Both the position numbers and the translations under genes were made by a program. DNA of 23,906 nucleotides, taken from Clostridiales bacterium (GTDB lineage Bacteria > Bacillota > Clostridia > Oscillospirales > CAG-272). Below the pieces are notes generated by a model. It ran no database searches, was not told where the DNA came from, and saw only the letters and a list, made by a program, of their open reading frames with translations. Shown piece by piece: positions 15,901-23,029 of the stretch (the stretch's first letter is position 1; each line of letters begins with the position of its first letter). The DNA is taken from NCBI GenBank assembly GCA_003523225.1, contig DPGK01000021.1, positions 118,907 through 142,812 of the forward strand, read 5' to 3'.

Positions 15901-16218
15901 CTGCTCTTGCGTTACCTTTTTGCCGCCGTGAGCCGCATTGTTTCCGAGCTTGCGGATGAATTCCATACGGCGCCAGATATCGTTTCCGATAATATCGCGG
16001 AACTTCTCGTCATTCATCAAGCTGACGAGGTTATCCTGATAAGGCATGACAAGCTCACGGTCAACCGAATACATCCACTTGACCGCAAACTCCATCGCCC
16101 TGCGGCAGTTCAGCACACAGGAGTCAACGTCGATATGTAATAGCTTCTCCGCCGAGATTGCCACGTCCGAGAACGCGTCAAAATCGGGGGTAGATTTTAG
16201 GAAATCAAAGTTGGTCAT
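12922..16218 (-). CDS. hsdR: Type I restriction enzyme R subunit (HsdR)
   Basis: A 1098-aa ATP-dependent translocase and nuclease of a type I restriction-modification complex. Residues 1-130 are a DUF4145-like helical domain. The nuclease motif follows with D233 (GYADYVL) and E248-A-K250. The helicase core has MATGSGKT (about 361-368), DEAH (about 462-465), TATP and QMIGRGTRR. The C-terminus is helical, as in EcoEI-type R subunits. The enzyme cuts DNA lacking the methyl mark of its partner. The start chosen is the ATG at 16218 (MTNFDFLKS), 11 bases after AAGGAG; the upstream GTG at 16230 touches the ribosome site. It lies eight bases past the HAD gene and is the last gene of the operon. All motifs look intact. 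Confidence 0.95.
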   Translation of the reverse strand: MTNFDFLKSTPDFDAFSDVAISAEKLLHIDVDSCVLNCRRAMEFAVKWMYSVDRELVMPYQDNLVSLMNDEKFRDIIGNDIWRRMEFIRKLGNNAAHGGKKVTQEQAELCLENLFVFLDCIAYFYAPEYTEQQFDKSLLALTVDEALAFVPEVDIDINKLIEENKALKDELTARRAEQQQTYVPKPLDLSEYKTRKIYIDFMLEDAGWVEGKDWLNEVELYGMPNKSEVGYADYVLFGDDGKPLAVLEAKRTCVDIAKGRQQAKLYADLLEQKYGRRPIMFLSNGFDTRIWNDKYYPERKVASIYSKRDLEKLFNLHTMRTSLKNVMVDKVIAGRYYQEGAIKAVCEAFDKKNRRKALLVMATGSGKTRTVIALCKVLLDHGWVKNILFLADRNSLVTQAKRAFVNMLPDLSVTNLCEDKENFDSRCVFSTYQTMMNCIDTVKDDNDKKLFTVGHFDLVIVDEAHRSIYNKYKDIFNYFDAPLVGLTATPKDEIDKNTYEIFELENGVPTYGYELGQAVTDGFLVDFMSVESKLKFIEQGIVYDDLSEEDKMAYEDTFEDENGELPESIASSAINEWVFNEDTIRQVLHILMNDGLRIDYGEKLGKTIIFAKNHEHAEKIHEIFGKEYPNLPEYTKVIDNYMTYAQSAIDEFSDPKKLPQIAISVDMLDTGIDVPEVLNLVFFKKVMSKAKFWQMIGRGTRRCDGLMDGKDKDKFYIFDFCGNFEFFRMNQGRPTANQIALQGAIFKLKAQIAFKLQDLAYQTTDLIAFRKSLVDDMVRKVRELNKENFAVRQHLRYVEQYANPDNYNSLTYEDTLLMAEELAPLITPDEDEASAVRFDALMYGIELAYLAGKKYSRARTDLYKKVSGIASVANIPEIMVQSELINKILHTDYLDTAGINEFEHIRENLRDLMKYIPRTGVKYITNFDDEILSVEWNESDLESDDLKNYKAKAEFYIRQHQDEAAIAKLKSNVPLSAEDVKSLERILWSEVGSKKDYEAEYGEKPLGEFVREIVGLDMTAAKAAFAEYLNDVNLDADQIYFVNQIIEYIVRNGVMKDMSVLQEPPFTDRGSIVEVFTDISIWLGIRSVIEKINSNAAA

Positions 16219-16226
16219 ATAAGGAA

Positions 16227-17387
16227 TCACTCCTTGTTAAAATATTCCATAACCTTCTTAGCTTTTTCGGTTGGCTTCTTTAGCATTCTAATAATTTTAC
16301 GATAAAAGGCATTAACATCATCGTCATTCAGCAAATAACGAACAGGATGGCGATTTAATGCAATTTCAAGCAACATATCGATTTCTTCTTCAGACCAATT
16401 ATCAACGGCCAACAATTTAGGCATAATTGTATGAGTGGTTTCAAAATTGCGACTTCCATCCAAAGAAATAATCATTTTCATATGTTCTTCTGAATACCTA
16501 ACCGTATCAGAATTTTTTGCAGCATCACATTCTTTTTTGCAATCAAAATACTTATCTTCCAAGACTTCGTTAGATGCCGTTCTGATAATAATCGCCTTTA
16601 CTAATTTGTCCAAATCCGAGCCGTCTGTATAGTCTGCAGGAGCAAAATATTTAATGCGTTTGTCGGTTAACATTTGAAAAGCTTTCGTTTTATCCAACGT
16701 ATTGTTATCGTACACCGCAATTGAATGTCCGCCATTGGCATTTACAAGTTTCATACAAGGAATATCCGTCATGCTATCGCCGATATATACGATGTTTCTG
16801 AAGGGAACACGAATTTTTTCGGGTTCGAAGTAGTCGTTTACTCCGGAATCGTTAACATCCAAAACACCTTTTTCAATTCTAAACAAAAACTGTGTTTTAT
16901 TTGTATAATTGATAGCCTGCGCTGGCCAAACGGGTACATCCTTGTCATCAAACAAAAAGGAACTTGCATAGATTTGTTCGAATTCTTTTGCAATGGATGT
17001 TCCTTCTATCATTTCCTTAAGACCGGAGGATATGATATAATGCTCGACAATTACATCGTGTTGCTTGCCAAAATCTCTGATTCGCTTAAACCATTCTTCT
17101 ACGCCGGGAAACAACCCCACTCTTGAACCATATTCTCTTAACGTTTTTCTTGTAAGCACAATACGCCCATGTGCATACTCTACCATTTTGCGCATATAAG
17201 CCAAGTTGGAATCCATCTCGTTGGCTTCTGCCAATTCTCTACATTCATCCCAAAACGCTTTGACTCCGCTATCGTATACTTCTTGAATATATCCCTGTGC
17301 CTGCATATCGTCAGGAGACAATGTTTTATCAAAATCATAGCAAATTGCTAAAACGGGCTTATCTTCTTTCGTTCGTCTTTCTATCAT
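16227..17387 (-). CDS. HAD-family hydrolase inside the hsd operon
   Basis: A 386-aa predicted phosphatase. HAD motif I is ICYDFDKTLSP with nucleophile D18 and acid/base D20; motif II is the Ser pair in YIISSG (120-121); motif III is probably K164 in TNKTQ; motif IV is YIGDSMTD with D204 and D208. All catalytic residues are present. The segment between motifs I and II acts as a cap. A 120-residue helical C-terminal extension (ending in KKVMEYFNKE) is unlike ordinary small HAD enzymes. The substrate is unknown. The ATG at 17387 follows GTGAGGT by seven bases, which overlaps the hsdS stop. It lies between hsdS and hsdR, which type I systems normally do not interrupt. Confidence 0.85.
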   Translation of the reverse strand: MIERRTKEDKPVLAICYDFDKTLSPDDMQAQGYIQEVYDSGVKAFWDECRELAEANEMDSNLAYMRKMVEYAHGRIVLTRKTLREYGSRVGLFPGVEEWFKRIRDFGKQHDVIVEHYIISSGLKEMIEGTSIAKEFEQIYASSFLFDDKDVPVWPAQAINYTNKTQFLFRIEKGVLDVNDSGVNDYFEPEKIRVPFRNIVYIGDSMTDIPCMKLVNANGGHSIAVYDNNTLDKTKAFQMLTDKRIKYFAPADYTDGSDLDKLVKAIIIRTASNEVLEDKYFDCKKECDAAKNSDTVRYSEEHMKMIISLDGSRNFETTHTIMPKLLAVDNWSEEEIDMLLEIALNRHPVRYLLNDDDVNAFYRKIIRMLKKPTEKAKKVMEYFNKE

Positions 17388-17397
17388 TATTTTTACC

Positions 17398-18564
17398 TCA
17401 CCCAAAATATTTTTGCATCAATGCTTTTTTTAGTGTTTCGAGCTTTTCAAGGCTCTTTTGAATTTCCAATTTTGATTTGTCGACTTGTTCTACAAATGCT
17501 TCATACTCCATTTGAATCTCTATCGGAGCATCTGGAATAAGTGTATCTTTCAAATCATCTCTAGTAATTCCAAGTATTGTTGCACCCTTTTTGATACTAT
17601 CATAATATGGCTGATAAGCATCAAGAACATGCTTAATAAACAATCTCTTAAATCTGCTTTCATCTATACCAATAATTGCAACGATATCCTGATTTGTGCA
17701 AATATCAACATCATTAAGCGAAGATTTTCCAACGCCAACTCTTGTTCCAAACAATATATTTCCTGCGGGAATTAACTTTGTTGCACTATTATCAATAGCC
17801 TCTTGGGTTATGTAACCTTTAGCAGTTGAACCATCAATATGATTAGGTCCAAGTGATACTGTTGATATCCAAGGAATATCACCCTCGTAATAAGCAGGGA
17901 ACTTTGTTGATGGAGTACCACCACTCACAGTAGTACACAATTCCCTTAACTGAATTCCTTTGTACTTTTCCTCATGTTGAACATCACCAAAGAGCTCGAC
18001 AAATCGGGATTTGACAAGCTCGTCCAATTTTGAAAGTTGCTGTTTTCGAAGAGAAATCAAGTTGCTAACTTTATCAAGATCAACAGTGATCTTCTTTTGT
18101 TTCTCGATTGACATTAGAGGAAACACTAACTCTTTCAAAGCAGACACAGTAAAACTCGCTTGATTAACTGACTTCTTTGTAATATTTGGTATTTGTCTTA
18201 AAAATGATTGAGATGACAAGTAATAAAAAGCATACTTGCTTGTAATCAAATCTTTATTTGGACGAAGTGACAGCAAGTTCATTCCATGTATAATAATTTC
18301 ATCGCCTTCTTTTTCGTACAAAGCCGTTTTACCAAGATGTGTTTCACTATTTATGTGCGACATTAGAATATCACCATCTTGCATGACAAAATCTGAATAT
18401 TTTTCCAAATCTGTTATGCCTGCATATCCCATCTTATTTCTATCAACTGTTCGATTAGATATTGTTTCAATACGGGTTATGGGGTATCCTGTGTTATCTA
18501 AACCTTGTTTTATATTAGCGCCGTTTCTAATATGTAAAAATAAATCACCTAATCTCGCCATCAT
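17398..18564 (-). CDS. hsdS: Type I restriction specificity subunit (HsdS)
   Basis: A 388-aa DNA-recognition subunit. It has the standard two-half layout: target-recognition domain 1 (about 1-150), a conserved helical spacer (LRKQQLSKLDELVKSRFVELFGD, about 172-194), target-recognition domain 2 (about 200-340, with the typical SGGTPSTKFPAYYEGDIPWIS), then a second long helix ending in LETLKKALMQKYFG. It sets the sequence methylated by HsdM and cut by HsdR; the site cannot be predicted. The ATG at 18564 overlaps the previous gene's stop as ATGA, so translation is coupled. No silent hsdS fragments or inverting recombinase are seen nearby, so switching of specificity is not indicated. Confidence 0.93.
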   Translation of the reverse strand: MMARLGDLFLHIRNGANIKQGLDNTGYPITRIETISNRTVDRNKMGYAGITDLEKYSDFVMQDGDILMSHINSETHLGKTALYEKEGDEIIIHGMNLLSLRPNKDLITSKYAFYYLSSQSFLRQIPNITKKSVNQASFTVSALKELVFPLMSIEKQKKITVDLDKVSNLISLRKQQLSKLDELVKSRFVELFGDVQHEEKYKGIQLRELCTTVSGGTPSTKFPAYYEGDIPWISTVSLGPNHIDGSTAKGYITQEAIDNSATKLIPAGNILFGTRVGVGKSSLNDVDICTNQDIVAIIGIDESRFKRLFIKHVLDAYQPYYDSIKKGATILGITRDDLKDTLIPDAPIEIQMEYEAFVEQVDKSKLEIQKSLEKLETLKKALMQKYFG

Positions 18565-19037
18565 CCTACCCCCTTAAAAAGTGCTACCAATGCAACTATC
18601 AAAGCCGCAAAACTTACAATTCCCGAAAACACGGAAATGATATAATTTCTATCTTTTTCCGTTTCAATTTCTTTAGCTGATTTCCACAGCAGAAAAGAGT
18701 ATAAAACTAATACTACAAACAGCGCCACCGCAAATGCAATGCCAAAAACATTGCCCATAACAACATTCACTTCATTCCACACGAATGATTTAGCCGTGTT
18801 GATTATAGCAAAGGGCATTGCAAGTGCAATCAGCCACCCCAAAAAAGCCACTCCGCGAAATGCGAGAGATATTATCAATGCAAAGGTACTGGAGGTGAAC
18901 TTTTTCTTTCCGTTGGCTTCATTTTCGTTTTTTTCTTGTGCTTTCACTATCGATTCTGCAAGCTTATCGTAATCGATTTCAAGGTTTATTTCCCCGATAT
19001 TATTGATAACTTGCGGTTTGTCTTTCTTTTTAGCCAT
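18561..19037 (-). CDS. Small membrane protein between hsdM and hsdS
   Basis: A 158-aa protein with a charged N-terminal half (INNIGEINLEIDYDKLAESIVKAQ) then three hydrophobic segments at about 50-78, 92-117 and 131-156, so it should be an inner-membrane protein with a cytosolic N-terminal tail. I recognise no named family. Its ATG at 19037 overlaps the hsdM stop by eight bases (ATGGCTAA), and its stop overlaps the hsdS ATG by four. This tight coupling means it is made in step with the RM subunits. A membrane effector or anchor is not a normal part of a type I system. It could be a membrane-acting partner in defence, but that is inference. Confidence 0.7.
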   Translation of the reverse strand: MAKKKDKPQVINNIGEINLEIDYDKLAESIVKAQEKNENEANGKKKFTSSTFALIISLAFRGVAFLGWLIALAMPFAIINTAKSFVWNEVNVVMGNVFGIAFAVALFVVLVLYSFLLWKSAKEIETEKDRNYIISVFSGIVSFAALIVALVALFKGVG

Positions 19038-20532
19038 TCAGCATCTCCTTAAGCTCTGCAAGCCCCTTTGTAATCTCATTTTCAAGCTCCTCAATCTCCG
19101 TCAAGATCTCGCTCGTCGGCGCATACTCCACGGGCTTATATTCGGTCTTCTTGTACTTATTGATCGAGAGGTCGTAATCGTTGCCGACGATCTCATCCTT
19201 GGGAACAAAGAAGGATTTTTCGGTGCGTGCGCGGTCGTTTTCTGCTTCGAGGTTGTGGAAGCGCGCGATGATATCGGGAATGTCGTTTTCTTTGACTTCG
19301 CTACGCTTATCGTCAAGGCTGAATCCGTCGGCTTGCATATCGTAGAACCAAACCTTGTCGGTGCCGCCGTGTCCCGTCTTGGTGAAGATCAGAATTCCGG
19401 TAGAAACACCTGCGTAGGGCTTGAACACGCCCGAGGGCATGGAAATAACGGCTTCAAGGCGGTTATCATCAACGATTGCCTTGCGGATTGCTTTGTGCGC
19501 GGTTGAAGATCCGAAAAGAACTCCGTCTGGAACGATGACTGCACATCTACCACCCACGCGAAGCATACGAAGCATCAGCGCGAGGAAGAGCAGCTCGGTC
19601 TTTTTGGTTTTACACACCTTGAGAAGATCGGCGGAAACGGTATCATAATCCAAACTGCCCTTGAACGGGGGATTCGCCAGGATCAGCGAATACTTGTCCT
19701 TATCGGGGTTCTGATCGGACAAGCTATCACGGTACTCGATATAGGGGTTGTCCACGCCGTGCGTCATCATATTCATCGCACCGATGCGGAGCATGGTTCT
19801 GTCCATATCGTAGCCGTGGAACATTCCGTTCATATAATGAGCCTTCTTCTGTCTGTTGAAGAAGATTTCCTCTTTGCGCTTTTCCTTGAGGTAATCACCT
19901 GCAGCAACAAGGAATCCCGAAGTACCACACGCGGGGTCGCAGATGATCTCATCAGCCTTGGGCTCCATCAGTTCTACCATCATACGAATAATGTGACGAG
20001 GAGTACGGAACTGACCGTTGAGTCCTGACTGTGAAATCTTGGAGAGTAGGTACTCGTAAACATCGCCACGGATGTCGCTATCCTTGATCTGTGCCATTTG
20101 TGCATAGATATCGTCAAGAATGGTTACGATTTTATCGAGCAGCAAGGGCGTAGGAATCTTGAAGATGGCATCATCCATATACTTGGAGTATGCGCTGTCC
20201 TTATCGTCATGAAGCCCCTTGATAAACGGGAATACCCATTCCTGAACGGTGGAATACATCTTGCCTGCCGGGAAGTCGTGGAACACAGACCACTTGAGCT
20301 GATTGCCGTCGATCTCACGGTCGCCAACCTTTACTTTTTCGGCGAAGATGCTTTTGTGAGGAAGGCCGAGCATTACTGCTTCTTTAGCGCGAAGATTATC
20401 CGTGTCATCAAGGTCGCGAATAAACATCAAGTACGTGACCTGCTCAATTACATCAAGGGGATTGACAAGTCCGCCCGCTGCAAACACATCCCAAAGGCCG
20501 TCAATTCTATTTTTAAGTTCGCCTGTAATCAT
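19030..20532 (-). CDS. hsdM: Type I modification methyltransferase (HsdM)
   Basis: A 500-aa N6-adenine DNA methyltransferase. Residues 1-145 form the HsdM N-terminal helical domain (LKNRIDGLWDVF). SAM-binding motif I is DPACGTSGFL (199-208), and catalytic motif IV is NPPF (287-290). The C-terminal helices (EILTEIEELENEITKGLAELKEML) fit binding to HsdS. It protects host DNA and forms the core of the complex. The ATG at 20532 follows AAAGGAG by seven bases. It lies 87 bp after fic, with two hairpins between, and overlaps the membrane protein gene downstream. Confidence 0.95.
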   Translation of the reverse strand: MITGELKNRIDGLWDVFAAGGLVNPLDVIEQVTYLMFIRDLDDTDNLRAKEAVMLGLPHKSIFAEKVKVGDREIDGNQLKWSVFHDFPAGKMYSTVQEWVFPFIKGLHDDKDSAYSKYMDDAIFKIPTPLLLDKIVTILDDIYAQMAQIKDSDIRGDVYEYLLSKISQSGLNGQFRTPRHIIRMMVELMEPKADEIICDPACGTSGFLVAAGDYLKEKRKEEIFFNRQKKAHYMNGMFHGYDMDRTMLRIGAMNMMTHGVDNPYIEYRDSLSDQNPDKDKYSLILANPPFKGSLDYDTVSADLLKVCKTKKTELLFLALMLRMLRVGGRCAVIVPDGVLFGSSTAHKAIRKAIVDDNRLEAVISMPSGVFKPYAGVSTGILIFTKTGHGGTDKVWFYDMQADGFSLDDKRSEVKENDIPDIIARFHNLEAENDRARTEKSFFVPKDEIVGNDYDLSINKYKKTEYKPVEYAPTSEILTEIEELENEITKGLAELKEMLNG

Positions 20533-20557
20533 ATTTTATCTCCTTTGCTTTCTTTAG

Positions 20558-20628
20558 GAAATTGCCGTTTTCGGCAATTTCGTGCGCGAAATCGTTAAAC
20601 TTGTAATTTTGACTTTCTTTTATTTCGC
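20558..20628 (-). promoter_or_regulatory. Two hairpins between fic and hsdM
   Basis: GAAATTGCCG-TTTT-CGGCAATTTC (20558-20581) is a perfect 10-bp stem ending 25 bp before the hsdM ATG. A second pair, GCGCGAAAT (about 20584-20592) with ATTTCGCGC (about 20620-20628), overlaps the fic stop codon. There is no long T run, so processing, mRNA stability or attenuation are more likely roles than strong termination. Confidence 0.5.
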
Positions 20629-21690
20629 GCTATTCTCCTTATTGTGATTCCACATATATGCGGTGTAACGACCGCCGCCGATTTTGAGTATCTCCCCACT
20701 CTTTGCCAAATCATTAAGCGCTCTCTGCACCGTAACTTGACTTATATCGGGGCATTTTTCCATAATCTCGGTTTTTGTTATTTTACCGAGCGTTTCTTTT
20801 ATGATCTCTCTGACTCGTTCGGGCTTAGACATATTGCTTGTAGCAATGAGCTTCACTCTTGTTGAGAACTCACGATATGCTGCAACCACCACTCCGAGAG
20901 TGTACTGTACGAAGGGGATGTAATCATTTTTATCTTCGTGCCAATACGTGGAGCTGTTTTGCAAAGCCTCGTAATAGGTTTCTTTCGTCTGCTCAATTAT
21001 TTTTTCGATACTGATATATTTACCGACGATATAACCTGCACGATACAAGAGGAGCAATGTGAGCAATCGACTCATTCTACCGTTTCCGTCATTGAAGGGG
21101 TGGATGCAGAGAAAGTCCAATATAAACATCGGAATGATAAGAAGCGGATCGGCATCCGTTTGCGCCAAAATTTCATCAAATGCGTCGCAGATTGCATCGA
21201 TCGCCGCAGGAGTTTCCCACGCCGGTACAGGTTTGAAGCGAACAAATTGATTCCCTTCGCTATCTTCCTCTGCAATTACATTGTCTGCGCCTTTATAAGA
21301 TCCTCCGATAGACTTACCACTGAATTTGTACAGATCTCGATGAAGCTGTAATATAATGGACGGTTTCACAGGAATGAAGTCGTGGCTCTCATGTATGGTA
21401 GCGAGTACATCACGATATCCTGCAATCTCTTGCTCGTTTCTTGTTCGAGGTGTAGTCTTGTTTGAAACAAGGCTCTTGAGTCGTTCCTCTGAAGTGTAAA
21501 TACCTTCGATTTTGTTTGACGCTTCTGTACTCTGAATTTTTGCAATCTCAACAAGTTGAGTCAGAGTATCAGCTTTTGCTTCTATGAAAAGGGTTTGCTC
21601 ACCCTTGTACTCGTGAATCTGTGTCAATAAGGACACCACTTCGGGAGTCAATAATTTCTGCCATTTATTTTTGTAATTGTAATTACGCAT
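20620..21690 (-). CDS. Fic-family protein (class II, with winged helix)
   Basis: A 356-aa Fic enzyme, expected to transfer AMP (or a related group) to a protein hydroxyl. The active-site motif HPFNDGNGRMSR starts at H197 and is complete. The inhibitory helix motif S58-N-K-I-E62-G63 lies N-terminal to the core, which makes it class II: self-inhibited until relieved. The N-terminus (TEASNKIEGIYTSEERL) is typical of the family. Residues about 285-350 look like a winged helix (KTEIMEKCPDISQVTVQRALNDLAKSGEI), so it may bind DNA. The ATG at 21690 follows GAGG by five bases. It is the first gene of the fic-hsd operon. The target is unknown; autorepression through the winged helix is inference. Confidence 0.9.
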   Translation of the reverse strand: MRNYNYKNKWQKLLTPEVVSLLTQIHEYKGEQTLFIEAKADTLTQLVEIAKIQSTEASNKIEGIYTSEERLKSLVSNKTTPRTRNEQEIAGYRDVLATIHESHDFIPVKPSIILQLHRDLYKFSGKSIGGSYKGADNVIAEEDSEGNQFVRFKPVPAWETPAAIDAICDAFDEILAQTDADPLLIIPMFILDFLCIHPFNDGNGRMSRLLTLLLLYRAGYIVGKYISIEKIIEQTKETYYEALQNSSTYWHEDKNDYIPFVQYTLGVVVAAYREFSTRVKLIATSNMSKPERVREIIKETLGKITKTEIMEKCPDISQVTVQRALNDLAKSGEILKIGGGRYTAYMWNHNKENSAK

Positions 21691-21725
21691 ATAAACCTCG
21701 CATTACATTATTTTTTCTGTGATAT

Positions 21726-21754
21726 ATTATATCATCTTTTATGTCTTTTGTCAA
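21726..21754 (-). promoter_or_regulatory. Promoter of the fic-hsd operon
   Basis: On the minus strand a perfect -35 box TTGACA (21754-21749), a 17-bp spacer and a perfect -10 box TATAAT (21731-21726), 35 bp before the fic ATG. The -10 lies in the small palindrome GATATA-A-TATATC. Confidence 0.85.
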
Positions 21755-21794
21755 TATCAATTTAATCATTTTCGCTAAAATGATTAAATTGATA
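21755..21794. repeat. Perfect 18-bp inverted repeat at the fic promoter
   Basis: TATCAATTTAATCATTTT (21755-21772) and its exact complement (21777-21794) flank CGCT. The repeat begins at the base next to the -35 box. With no T run and an AT-rich stem it reads as a protein-binding site more than a terminator. No regulator gene lies next to it apart from fic itself. Confidence 0.8.
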
Positions 21795-22178
21795 CCATCG
21801 GTGTAGATATAGGAAGTAGACAAATAGGCCGAAAAGTCAAGGTTATAGATATAAATACCTTGCCCTCCTAAAAAGTGCGGTTGAAAACCCTTGTAAAATA
21901 AGCATTATAAGCACCCTATTTGTCTACATATGTCACGCATCAGAAGTATGTTTTTGGAGGGGACCGAGTATTATATTGCCATATTCCAAACGCTATCAAA
22001 AACCTTATATTGCAAAGGAGAAAAATGCTCTAATGCGTGACCACGATGCAATGATTACAGAAAAGCCGTGTGGAACTTTTGTCCACACGGCTAAATAGCT
22101 TATTGTTCTTCCCTTTCGCTCGCAACCGAAAGCATAATTCTCGCACCGAGTTTAAAAGCATACTCAAAGATAAAAAAA
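21795..22178. other. Gene-poor stretch with nested inverted repeats
   Basis: No convincing gene is seen in about 380 bp. GTAGACAAATAGG (21816-21828) has its exact complement at 21915-21927. Inside that pair, CAAGG and CCTTG form a smaller stem. GTCACGCAT (21932-21940) has its complement at 22033-22041. A perfect 11-bp hairpin AGCCGTGTGGA/TCCACACGGCT lies at 22064-22092. A good ribosome site (AAAGGAG near 22014) leads only to ATG-CTC-TAA. The whole may be a structured RNA or remains of a small mobile element. Confidence 0.5.
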
Positions 22179-22230
22179 CACCGCATGACAACAAGACATA
22201 GTTATCCTATGTTCTTGTCTTCATACGGTG
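22171..22230 (-). terminator. Long terminator of the polymerase-YolD operon
   Basis: On the minus strand a stem of about 23 bp with a few mismatches (CACCGYATGA at both ends, then ACAAGACATAG/CTATGTTCTTGT) is followed by seven T (complement of 22172-22178). It lies about 90 bp past the YolD-like stop. Confidence 0.85.
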
Positions 22231-22320
22231 CTTGGGTAGTCCGGCTTTGTCAATTAAGACTCGGCTTGCTCCGCTTACGCGCTACGAAATAATATTATAT
22301 TGTATTTAATTGTTTATAAC

Positions 22321-22749
22321 TCAGAACAGCTCCATATCATCGAAGCAGTTCCCTGTTATCTGAATAATATCCGCAACCGGAATGATAGTCCGATTGCTCA
22401 TGATGATTGTGCGCTCATACTCGTCGATCTCGTCAATCGAGCCTGTAACGGTTATATATGCGCCACCCGATTTCCTTTTGTCCTTGACAAAGAAGGTTAT
22501 TGTCACTTCGGGTTCTTCATCTATATGCGCTCCCAAATAGGCGATCTTAAAATTCAGTCCGTCTATCTGATCGTCGGAAAGATCTATCTTTTCCTCCGTC
22601 TTGCGCATTGTTTCATTGAGGGCGTCTCCATAACCAACCAGTGCCGCAAAGGGTGCAAACTGAGCTGCACGGCTTGCGCGTGACATTCTTTGACGAGCAT
22701 CGGATTGCTTATGAGGCAGGTAAAGGATGTCGTCATATCTGTTGGTCAC
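22321..22749 (-). CDS. YolD-like protein
   Basis: A 142-aa soluble protein. The N-terminus has the YolD-like signature: MSRASRAAQFAPFAALVGYGDAL preceded by a YDDILYLPH strand. The rest is beta-rich (VTITFFVKDKRKSGGAYITVTG, then RTIIMSNRTIIPVADIIQI). YolD-like genes are commonly paired with Y-family polymerases, as in Bacillus SPbeta, which matches this context; the biochemical role is not settled. The start chosen is the GTG at 22749, seven bases after AAAGGAGG; the longer ATG frame to 22797 would overlap the 84-aa gene and lacks a ribosome site. It is the last gene of the operon. Confidence 0.8.
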   Translation of the reverse strand: MTNRYDDILYLPHKQSDARQRMSRASRAAQFAPFAALVGYGDALNETMRKTEEKIDLSDDQIDGLNFKIAYLGAHIDEEPEVTITFFVKDKRKSGGAYITVTGSIDEIDEYERTIIMSNRTIIPVADIIQITGNCFDDMELF

Positions 22750-22762
22750 AGAGAAACCTCCT

Positions 22763-23017
22763 TTATCCTTTTTTATGATCCATGTACTCGTGAGCAAGAA
22801 TATCCTTCAGCACAAGCATAGCGTCAAGCTCGTTGTAGCCATAGGTCTTTTGCAGTTCATCAAACAGACCTCTTATTGCTTTTGCATACTTCGGAATGTC
22901 CACGACCTGTTGGTATTCCTTCAGCACAGGATATTTTGTGCTCCAAGCCTTCGTCCAATCAACCTTACTTTGGTTTTTCTCGGTTGTGTTACGGATGACT
23001 TCTTCGATCTTTTCCAT
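22763..23017 (-). CDS. Small protein between polymerase and YolD
   Basis: An 84-aa helical protein I do not recognise. It has an acidic N-terminus and YGYNELDAMLVLKDILAHEYMDHKKG at the end, with no Cys and no membrane segment. The ATG at 23017 follows AAAGGG by six bases. It starts 12 bases after the polymerase stop and ends 13 bases before the YolD-like GTG, so it is co-transcribed with both. The context suggests a role with the translesion polymerase, but nothing in the sequence shows how. Confidence 0.65.
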   Translation of the reverse strand: MEKIEEVIRNTTEKNQSKVDWTKAWSTKYPVLKEYQQVVDIPKYAKAIRGLFDELQKTYGYNELDAMLVLKDILAHEYMDHKKG

Positions 23018-23029
23018 GTGATTCCCTTT

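Noticed and set aside
17398..18564. Phase-variable hsdS locus with silent cassettes
   Set aside because: No partial hsdS copies, inverted repeats within hsdS or tyrosine recombinase occur in the window.
19003..19506. A 167-aa plus-strand open frame
   Set aside because: It is antisense to hsdM and lacks a start signal and domain.
21934..22110. Possible small peptide gene on the plus strand (frame ending at the TAG near 22097)
   Set aside because: The frame is open but lacks a well-placed start codon, and its end overlaps a perfect hairpin; evidence is too weak to call.
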